Origin: Dysgonomonas sp.
GTDB lineage: Bacteria > Bacteroidota > Bacteroidia > Bacteroidales > Dysgonomonadaceae
Direction: 5' to 3'
NCBI GenBank assembly: GCA_003523545.1
Contig: DQAM01000015.1
Span: 8,846-14,575, forward strand
Length of the DNA stretch: 5,730 bases
The notes under the pieces were generated by a model, which saw only the letters and a list, made by a program, of their open reading frames with translations, was not told the origin of the DNA and did not search any database. Below are positions 1 through 5,394 of the stretch, piece by piece; within the stretch, counting starts at the first letter, position 1, and the number at the start of each line of letters is the position of its first letter. Position numbers and translations under genes: made by a program.

Positions 1-774
1 CAGTTGGAGATAGTTGAACTGGATAATAACATAGAAAGTATCCTTTCGGAAATAAAAGCGGAAAAAGCAAAGTTCAATACTTTATTAAACCGCTCCGCTC
101 TCAGCGAAATACAGATACCCGAAACCTTTGAGCAACTTCCGTTCCTTTTCGATCCTGAAACTGCCATGACAAAGATCAACGATCAGAACCCTATGTTGAA
201 CATGATTACCGAAGAAGGGCTTGCTTACAAAGCTAAAGCAGAAATGGATAAAAAGATGAGTTATCCGATGTTGGGTATAGGGGTGCAATATATGCTCAAT
301 AAGAAAACAAGCGATCCGATGTTCGGAATGGGCGATATGAACGGAAAGGATATGATTATGCCAATGGTTTCCGTTAGTATCCCCCTCTATCGCAACAAGT
401 ACAAGGCCCAACAGCGCGAAAGTAATTTCTGGTGGCAAGCCAGTAAAGAGAAATATACCAATACGTACAATGCGCTGGAATCGGAATTGTATAAGACAAA
501 ACACCTGTTGGATGACGCTTCTCGCAAGATTTCACTCTATAAAAAGCAGTCGGAACTTGCTGAAACAACCTATAATTTGGTCGTACAGGAGTTTGTTGCA
601 GGGAAAAGCGATCTAACCAATGTTATACAGGTTCAACGGCAACTGTTGGATTATCAACTCAAAAAAGCCGAGGCAGTCGCAAGTTACAATACGATGGTGG
701 CATCTATTCAAAAACTGATTTCATTTAAGGATACAGAACAAAACGTAAACAGCATATATTATGGAAACGAATAA
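1..774 (+). CDS. TolC/CusC-family outer-membrane efflux channel, 3' part (5' end outside window)
   Basis: The reading frame is open from base 1, so this is the last 257 residues of a longer protein. The TTG at base 4 is only an in-frame Leu codon, not a start. The fragment matches the second half of an outer-membrane efflux protein. It has a helical stretch ending in LLNR (about residues 8-31), then an ENP-like QNPML motif (62-66). A beta-hairpin follows (about 88-130: YPMLGIGVQYML ... MVSVSIPLYR), then long amphipathic helices to the end with the FVAGKSDLTNVIQVQRQLLDY segment typical of the family. The hairpin loop is rich in Met (residues 107, 110, 113, 118, 120, 122), as expected for a copper/silver channel. 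It would form the outer-membrane exit duct of the tripartite pump with the CusB-like adaptor, whose start codon lies inside this gene. In some Bacteroidota the TolC part is fused behind the RND pump, and the missing 5' end prevents a choice between fused and separate forms. Confidence 0.88.
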   Translation, partial: QLEIVELDNNIESILSEIKAEKAKFNTLLNRSALSEIQIPETFEQLPFLFDPETAMTKINDQNPMLNMITEEGLAYKAKAEMDKKMSYPMLGIGVQYMLNKKTSDPMFGMGDMNGKDMIMPMVSVSIPLYRNKYKAQQRESNFWWQASKEKYTNTYNALESELYKTKHLLDDASRKISLYKKQSELAETTYNLVVQEFVAGKSDLTNVIQVQRQLLDYQLKKAEAVASYNTMVASIQKLISFKDTEQNVNSIYYGNE

Positions 775-2434
775 ATTAAAAAAGATTATTAATAATAATT
801 ATATCAAGTACGGATTGATACTCATTGCCGGGCTGTTTATCGGCTGGCTGATATTCGGAGGTTCATCCAATAATCAGAATGAATCAACTGAGCATGTTCA
901 CGAAGAGGGAGCGGAACAAATTTGGACTTGTGCCATGCACCCTCAGATAAGACAAAATAAACCGGGTAAATGCCCTATTTGCGGTATGGATCTGATACCG
1001 TTAAAAACATCCGGTAGCGGAGACGAAGCCGTTGACCCGAATGCGATTCAACTGTCTAAGGAAGCTGTGGCACTGGCTAATATACAAACAACCGTTATCA
1101 GCCGTCAGAACCCCGTAAAAGACGTACAGTTATATGGTACGATACAAGCTGATGAACGATTGTCACAGTCACAGACATCCCATGTCAGCGGACGGATTGA
1201 AAAACTCTTTATCAACTTCACCGGGGAAAGTGTAAGGCAAGGACAAACGATTGCCACTATTTATTCCCCTGAATTATTAAGTGCGCAGCAGGAACTACTG
1301 GAAGCAGCTAAAATGCAATCGGTACAGCCTGCCTTAATTCAGGCGGCACGGGAAAAACTGCGCCTGTGGAAATTGACGGATGAACAGATCGCGAGGATAG
1401 AGCAATCAGGAAATGTATCTGCACTGGTGGAAATAAAAGCCAATACCGGTGGTATTGTAGTGAGTAAAAAAGTAAGCCAGGGAGATTATATCAATCAGGG
1501 AAGTGTCCTTTTTGATATTGCCAACCTGTCACAGGTATGGGCTATGTTCGATGCCTATGAAGTAGATCTGCCTTTCCTGAAAGTCGGGGATAAAATTGAT
1601 TTTACTTTGCAGGCTGTGCCGGGCAAAACATTTACAGGACGAATATCCTTTATTGATCCGATATTGGATAGAACAACCCGTACGGCTAAAATCCGGGTGG
1701 AAACAGCTAATTCCGGCATGCAATTAAAGCCTGAAATGTATGCTAATGCCATTATCAAAGCCCCGTTGAAACAATTCAACAATGAAGTTGTCATACCAAA
1801 ATCATCTGTATTGTGGACTGGAAAACGTTCGATTGTATATGTGAAGCAACCGAATACACAATCTCCGGCATTTATGTTGCATGAAGTTGTACTCGGCCCG
1901 TCGCTCGGCGATTCGTATGTAGTGCTTTCGGGTGTGAATGAAGGAGATGAGATTGTGACCAACGGAGCCTTTACCATTGATGCCAGTGCGCAACTCGAAG
2001 GAAAACGTAGTATGATGAATGCTGAAGCATCCCGTCCCGTAACAGGGCACGAAGGTCATAATATGTCGGGAAGCTCATCAGGTACAAACCAATCCGAAAC
2101 ATCAACCGGGCATGAAGGACACGATATGTCCTCCATGCAGGGAGATTCAAAACAAAGCATGACTGCCAAAACTGAACATGCCATGATAAATGTGCAGGGA
2201 CTGTGCGAAATGTGTAAGGATCGTATTGAAAAGGCCGCTAAAGGCGTAAACGGAGTTACATCTGCTTCATGGGATCAGAAGTCTAAACAACTGCATTTAA
2301 ACTTTGACCCGGCAAAAACCAATGTGGATGCTATCAGCAAAGCAGTAGCAAAAGTCGGACATGATACGGACAAATACAAAGCAGATAAAGCCGTATATGA
2401 CGCATTACCAGATTGCTGCAAATACAGAAAATAG
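761..2434 (+). CDS. cusB: CusB-type periplasmic adaptor (membrane-fusion protein) with N-terminal HMBD and C-terminal HMA-like domain
   Basis: This adaptor links an inner-membrane RND metal pump to the outer-membrane channel and can hand copper/silver to the pump. The ATG at 761 is secure: no other Met precedes residue 59, and residues 17-34 form an uncleaved membrane anchor with no lipobox Cys. Domains in order: heavy-metal-binding HMBD motif at 55-81 (WTCAMHP ... GKCPICGMDLIP, Cys57, Met59, His60, Cys71, Cys74, Met76); first lipoyl half about 138-170; alpha-hairpin about 171-215 (SPELLSAQQELL); second lipoyl half about 222-256; beta-barrel about 257-335; membrane-proximal domain about 336-415; a flexible His/Met linker with GHEGHNMS (429-436) and GHEGHDMS (450-457); and an HMA-like domain at 472-557 with CEMC (482-485) and a terminal DCC (551-553). 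At 557 residues it is much longer than E. coli CusB (about 400), and the excess is the two metal modules and linker. The 14-bp overlap with the upstream channel gene suggests translational coupling. The metal is most likely Cu/Ag, judged from the neighbouring oxidase and ATPase. Confidence 0.93.
   Translation: METNKLKKIINNNYIKYGLILIAGLFIGWLIFGGSSNNQNESTEHVHEEGAEQIWTCAMHPQIRQNKPGKCPICGMDLIPLKTSGSGDEAVDPNAIQLSKEAVALANIQTTVISRQNPVKDVQLYGTIQADERLSQSQTSHVSGRIEKLFINFTGESVRQGQTIATIYSPELLSAQQELLEAAKMQSVQPALIQAAREKLRLWKLTDEQIARIEQSGNVSALVEIKANTGGIVVSKKVSQGDYINQGSVLFDIANLSQVWAMFDAYEVDLPFLKVGDKIDFTLQAVPGKTFTGRISFIDPILDRTTRTAKIRVETANSGMQLKPEMYANAIIKAPLKQFNNEVVIPKSSVLWTGKRSIVYVKQPNTQSPAFMLHEVVLGPSLGDSYVVLSGVNEGDEIVTNGAFTIDASAQLEGKRSMMNAEASRPVTGHEGHNMSGSSSGTNQSETSTGHEGHDMSSMQGDSKQSMTAKTEHAMINVQGLCEMCKDRIEKAAKGVNGVTSASWDQKSKQLHLNFDPAKTNVDAISKAVAKVGHDTDKYKADKAVYDALPDCCKYRK
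2174..2433 (+). repeat. Copy 1 of a duplicated metal-binding domain (end of adaptor gene)
   Basis: The last 86 codons of the adaptor align without gaps to the last 86 codons of the next gene (2610-2869), offset by exactly 436 bp. I count 66 of 86 identical residues. Two 23-bp blocks are identical at nucleotide level: 2195-2217 with 2631-2653 (the CEMC region), and 2411-2433 with 2847-2869 (the Asp-Cys-Cys tail). Confidence 0.95.
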
Positions 2435-2471
2435 AAATAATAGTATATTAACAATTTAAAATCAGAGTAAA

Positions 2472-2870
2472 ATGAAAAAGTATGTTTTAGTTATGGTATT
2501 AGGATTAGGTATCCTGTCTTTTAGCGCGTGCAACTCAAAAAGTGCATCAAGTAATGATACAGCCCAAACGGAACCGACAGCTCAATCAGCCACAGAACAT
2601 CATCAGGATGAACATGCCATGTTGGGTGTACAGGGACTGTGCGAAATGTGTAAAGAACGGATAGAAACTGCTGCAAAAGGTGTGGAAGGTGTCTCTTCGG
2701 CTATGTGGGATATAGAAAAGAAGGAACTACATCTGAACTTCAATCCGCATCAGACTAATCTGGATGCAATCAGCAAGGCTATTGCCAAAGCAGGACATGA
2801 TACGGATAAGGATAAAGCTGACCAGGCAGCATATGATGCATTGCCCGATTGCTGCAAATACAGAAAATAA
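2472..2870 (+). CDS. Small periplasmic HMA-like metal-binding lipoprotein (putative copper chaperone)
   Basis: This is a 132-residue predicted lipoprotein. Residues 1-19 form a signal peptide and FSAC gives a plausible lipobox with Cys20 as the lipidated residue. A Ser/Thr/Asn/Gln-rich tether runs to about residue 42, followed by a short His segment (EHHQDEH, 42-48). The domain at 47-132 resembles an HMA ferredoxin-like fold. It has CEMC at 57-60 in the usual CxxC loop, GVEGVSSAMWD after the first helix, and a LHLNF strand. Unlike classic HMA domains it ends in a charged segment and YDALPDCCKYRK, with two further Cys (127, 128). This domain closely copies the adaptor's C-terminus. The gene lies 37 bp after the adaptor with no terminator between them, so co-transcription is likely. 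I infer a periplasmic carrier that delivers Cu(I)/Ag(I) to the pump or buffers it, a role like E. coli CusF although the fold and ligands differ. There is no acidic export motif directly after Cys20, so the protein may face the periplasm. Metal identity and partner are unproven. Confidence 0.85.
   Translation: MKKYVLVMVLGLGILSFSACNSKSASSNDTAQTEPTAQSATEHHQDEHAMLGVQGLCEMCKERIETAAKGVEGVSSAMWDIEKKELHLNFNPHQTNLDAISKAIAKAGHDTDKDKADQAAYDALPDCCKYRK
2610..2869 (+). repeat. Copy 2 of the duplicated metal-binding domain (lipoprotein gene)
   Basis: This is the second copy of the segment at 2174-2433. The alignment has no insertions or deletions, and both CEMC and the C-terminal DCCKYRK are kept. Differences are mostly conservative (for example Asp/Glu, Val/Ile, Thr/Ser), which suggests both copies are under selection and not decaying. 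Confidence 0.95.
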
Positions 2871-2905
2871 AAGAACGTTTTGTTTATAGCAATAATAACC
2901 TCTTA

Positions 2906-3016
2906 CCGGTAGATTGCTTAATTGCTAACATCTGAAATGTCTGGGGCCGGGGTACGCTAAAAGAAGTGAATCATTCACCCCTTAATAGCTCCCCGGTCAC
3001 CCGGTAGATTGATTAA
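2906..3016 (+). repeat. Pair of 16-base direct repeats
   Basis: The 16 bases starting CCGGTAGATTG at 2906-2921 recur at 3001-3016 with one mismatch (C against A at the 12th base), 95 bp apart. The CCGGTA core appears a third time at 3019-3024. These could be repeated protein-binding sites or marks of an old insertion. Confidence 0.55.
2966..2978. promoter_or_regulatory. 13-bp perfect palindrome, possible operator or hairpin
   Basis: GTGAATCATTCAC is a perfect two-fold symmetric sequence with 6-bp arms and a single central base. This geometry suits a dimeric regulator; as RNA it would give a 5-bp stem with a 3-base loop. It sits 120 bp upstream of the oxidase start, inside the GC-rich segment. 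I do not recognise it as the site of a known copper regulator. Confidence 0.3.
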
Positions 3017-3035
3017 ACCCGGTAAGTTTTTATCT

Positions 3036-3058
3036 AAAAGTTTAAAGTAGAAACTTTT
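3036..3058. promoter_or_regulatory. AT-rich inverted repeat upstream of the oxidase gene
   Basis: AAAAGTTT (3036-3043) and AAACTTTT (3051-3058) are exact reverse complements separated by 7 bases, 40 bp before the oxidase ATG. The spacing and position fit an operator or a leader hairpin. It could also act as a weak terminator, but no T-run follows the second arm beyond the stem itself. Confidence 0.35.
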
Positions 3059-3098
3059 CTCTTAAAGATATGTTATATAATAAAATAACAGGTTTGGT

Positions 3099-5369
3099 AT
3101 GAGAATTTTAAAAACATTACTCATTAGCTGTATGTTACAGCTTTTTATACTCAATATGGCAGCGCAGGAACGTGTCGTTTATGATTTGTTCGTCAACGAC
3201 ACGACGGTCAACTTCACGGGAAAGCAAAAACGGACCTTAGCTATAAACGGGCAAATACCCGCACCTACATTGCAATTTACAGAAGGGGATACGGCAGTTA
3301 TCCATATCCATAACCTGATGAATGAAGAAACGTCGTTGCATTGGCACGGTATATTACTACCTAACCAGTTCGACGGGGTTTCCCATCTTACATCCGCACC
3401 CATTATGCCCGGCACAACGGTAACTTACGAATTTCCCATCGTACAAAACGGTACATACTGGTACCACTCCCATACGGGTGTGCAGGAACAGATGGGGCTA
3501 TATGGGGCATTGATTATCCATAAAAGGGAGAACGATCAAAAGTTCCGCCACGAAGACCACCTGCCGGAATTTACGGTATTGCTGAGTGACTGGACCGATA
3601 TGGGCGCCGGGGAAGTAAACAGGAAACTGCATACAGCTAACGACTGGTTTAAGATACGGAAAAAGAGCGTGCAAAGCTACGGGGAAGCCATCACGAAAGG
3701 CCACTTCGGTACTAAATTGAAAAGCGAATGGAAACGTATGGACGCTATGGATGTGAGCGATGTATATTATGAAAAGTTTCTGGCGAACGGACAAGAACAA
3801 ATCAGTATTCCCGACTTAACACCCGGTTCACGTATCCGGTTAAGAATCGTCAACGGGGGAGCTTCTTCCTATTTCTGGCTCAGATACTCAGGGGGCAGGA
3901 TCACTGTTATAGCCAATGATGGGATGGATGTCGTTCCGGTGGAGGTAGACAGGATGATAATAGCCGTATCGGAAACTTACGACATAATAGTTACCGTTCC
4001 CGAACATGGTTCGGCAGAATTACAGGCGACAGCCGAAGACCGGAGCGGCTCGACCTCCGTATGGATTGGAAACGGGATGAAACACCCGATCGAGCCATTA
4101 CCGAAACTCGATTATTTTGCCGGTATGAAGATGATGAACGACATGATGAAAATGAATGGGGATATCACCGATATGGGAATGAAAATGGAACTCCAAAAAA
4201 TGGATATGAACGAAGCGATGTATCCTGAGATTTCGTCTATGTCCCACAGTAACCACAGTAACCCGTCGGGATCACCTGATAAGATGGAGAAGGAAATGAG
4301 CCACGATGCCCATTCCGGTCATTCTATGGATATGGGAAATGATAATAATACATCGGCTCCCGTGACACTAAATTACGACATGCTCCGTTCTCCCTATAAA
4401 ACCACTTTGCCCGAAGGCGCTTTCCGGGAATTGAGGTTCGAATTGACCGGCAACATGGATCGGTATGTTTGGACACTGGATAACAAAACCGTTTCGGAAA
4501 GCGATAAGATACTCATTCGCGAAGGCGAAAACCTGCGCATTGTGCTTTATAATAATTCCATGATGCGCCATCCGATGCACCTGCATGGACATTTTTTCCG
4601 TGTGTTAAACAGCCACGGTGAATATTCACCCCTCAAATTCGGTGTGGATATCATGCCCGGAGAAACGGATACCATTGAGTTCCATGCCGGAGAAGAAAGC
4701 CGTGGAGACTGGTTCTTCCATTGCCATATCCTTTACCACATGATGAGTGGTATGGGACGGATTTTCAGCTACGAGGATTCGCCTCCCAATCCGCAGATAC
4801 CTCATCCCGAAAAAGCGATCAGGCACCTTTATCACGAAGACAGGATGTTTTATTTCACGGCTGAGAATGATTTTCTTTTCAACGGGAACGCCGGCAGTGC
4901 CGAATACTTCAATACCCGGTGGAGTTTTCAGGGAGAGTGGCAACTGGGATATGATTCTGATAAAGGCTACGAAGCGGAAATACGGGCGGGACGATACATC
5001 GGACGCATGCAGTGGCTGATGCCTTTTGTCGGAGCAGAATGGAAAAACCACAGGGGTTCCTCCACTGAAAAAAATATATTCGGTCAAAAATTGAAGAAAG
5101 ACAACCGCTTTGCAGCCGTTGCCGGTATCCGTTACACTTTACCTATGCGGATAGTAGCAGAGGCCCGTATAAATTCTTATGGAAGAGTACGTTTGCAATT
5201 GGAACGGGAAGATATTCCGCTAACAAACAGGTTGAGAATGAATCTGATGGGAAATACCGACAAGGAGTACAATATAGGCTTGAACTATATCATAACGTCC
5301 TGGTTCGGAGTGTCTGCTTCATACAACAGTGAGATGAAATGGGGAGCAGGCGTGAAATTAACGTATTGA
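3099..5369 (+). CDS. copA: CopA-type multicopper oxidase fused to a C-terminal CopB-like outer-membrane barrel
   Basis: The oxidase part should oxidise periplasmic Cu(I) to Cu(II) using O2. Residues 1-22 look like a Sec signal peptide (single Arg, hydrophobic core, Ala-Ala before Gln23). Three cupredoxin domains follow, at about 30-145, 155-335 and 420-560. All four copper-ligand motifs are present: HWHG (81-84), WYHSHTG (121-127), HPMHLHGH (491-498) and HCHILYHMMSGM (541-552), with Cys542 and Met552 as type 1 ligands. A Met/His-rich insert at about 341-412 separates domains 2 and 3. Residues about 575-756 are not oxidase. They show alternating aromatic/polar strands (FYFTAENDFLF, PFVGAEW, FAAVAGIRYTL) and end in GVKLTY with a terminal aromatic, like the end of CopB/outer-membrane barrels. 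I estimate 11-12 strands. At 756 residues the protein exceeds usual CopA (about 600) by roughly this domain. No Shine-Dalgarno is evident. The gene starts 228 bp after the lipoprotein gene and ends 25 bp before the ATPase gene. The oxidase call is firm; the barrel call is an inference. Confidence 0.92.
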   Translation: MRILKTLLISCMLQLFILNMAAQERVVYDLFVNDTTVNFTGKQKRTLAINGQIPAPTLQFTEGDTAVIHIHNLMNEETSLHWHGILLPNQFDGVSHLTSAPIMPGTTVTYEFPIVQNGTYWYHSHTGVQEQMGLYGALIIHKRENDQKFRHEDHLPEFTVLLSDWTDMGAGEVNRKLHTANDWFKIRKKSVQSYGEAITKGHFGTKLKSEWKRMDAMDVSDVYYEKFLANGQEQISIPDLTPGSRIRLRIVNGGASSYFWLRYSGGRITVIANDGMDVVPVEVDRMIIAVSETYDIIVTVPEHGSAELQATAEDRSGSTSVWIGNGMKHPIEPLPKLDYFAGMKMMNDMMKMNGDITDMGMKMELQKMDMNEAMYPEISSMSHSNHSNPSGSPDKMEKEMSHDAHSGHSMDMGNDNNTSAPVTLNYDMLRSPYKTTLPEGAFRELRFELTGNMDRYVWTLDNKTVSESDKILIREGENLRIVLYNNSMMRHPMHLHGHFFRVLNSHGEYSPLKFGVDIMPGETDTIEFHAGEESRGDWFFHCHILYHMMSGMGRIFSYEDSPPNPQIPHPEKAIRHLYHEDRMFYFTAENDFLFNGNAGSAEYFNTRWSFQGEWQLGYDSDKGYEAEIRAGRYIGRMQWLMPFVGAEWKNHRGSSTEKNIFGQKLKKDNRFAAVAGIRYTLPMRIVAEARINSYGRVRLQLEREDIPLTNRLRMNLMGNTDKEYNIGLNYIITSWFGVSASYNSEMKWGAGVKLTY

Positions 5370-5394
5370 AATCATTTTAAGAAAATAAAGCATT

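Larger units (their letters stand above)
2902..3026 (+). repeat. Outer inverted repeat enclosing a GC-rich structured segment
   Basis: CTTACCGG at 2902-2909 is the exact reverse complement of CCGGTAAG at 3019-3026, so a 125-base unit could close with an 8-bp stem. Inside it, GGCCGGGG (2945-2952) can pair with CCCCGGTC (2991-2998) over 8 bp with one G-U pair. The nesting fits a folded RNA or a small mobile-element remnant. I see no clear target-site duplication at its edges. Confidence 0.45.
2871..3098 (+). other. 228-bp gap between lipoprotein and oxidase genes, repeat-rich, no convincing gene
   Basis: I find no credible ORF here. The first 30 bases and the last 70 are AT-rich. The centre (about 2940-3026) is markedly more GC-rich and holds nested inverted repeats plus a pair of 16-base direct repeats, described separately. 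I see no textbook hairpin followed by a T-run. The nearest is the AT-rich inverted repeat at 3036-3058. The gap probably holds a leader, processing or regulatory element for the oxidase gene, or the remnant of an insertion. Confidence 0.6.

Noticed and set aside
4..6. TTG as the start codon of the first gene
   Set aside because: The frame is already open at base 1, and the encoded sequence begins in mid-domain of an outer-membrane efflux protein, so this is an internal Leu codon of a gene cut by the window edge.
2902..3026. Intact insertion sequence or CRISPR unit in the gap
   Set aside because: The segment is too short to encode a transposase, has no clear target-site duplication, and its two direct repeats are not regularly spaced with spacers. 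I kept it only as a structured repeat region.
3036..3060. Inverted repeat as a Rho-independent terminator
   Set aside because: The stem is almost all A-T and is not followed by a T-run, so it would be a poor terminator. I kept it as a possible regulatory repeat.
3076..3081. TATAAT box upstream of the oxidase as a promoter
   Set aside because: It lies within an AT-rich leader, there is no matching upstream element, and Bacteroidota promoters use a different consensus (TAnnTTTG with an upstream TTTG), which I could not find at suitable spacing.
3120..3131. Lipobox-like LISC in the oxidase signal peptide
   Set aside because: Cys11 comes after only a few hydrophobic residues and the hydrophobic core continues beyond it, with a better signal peptidase I site at Ala22-Gln23.
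4747..5019. Second + strand frame of 90 codons within the oxidase gene
   Set aside because: It is out of frame with the oxidase and contains no recognisable domain. I read the oxidase as running without break through this region into the barrel part, so no frameshift is needed.
4626..5087. Long minus-strand ORF (153 codons) inside the oxidase gene
   Set aside because: It lies wholly antisense to a gene with intact copper motifs and shows no signal, domain or own leader. The other minus-strand ORFs at 85-568, 1529-2059, 3179-3800 and 4368-4592 are rejected for the same reason.
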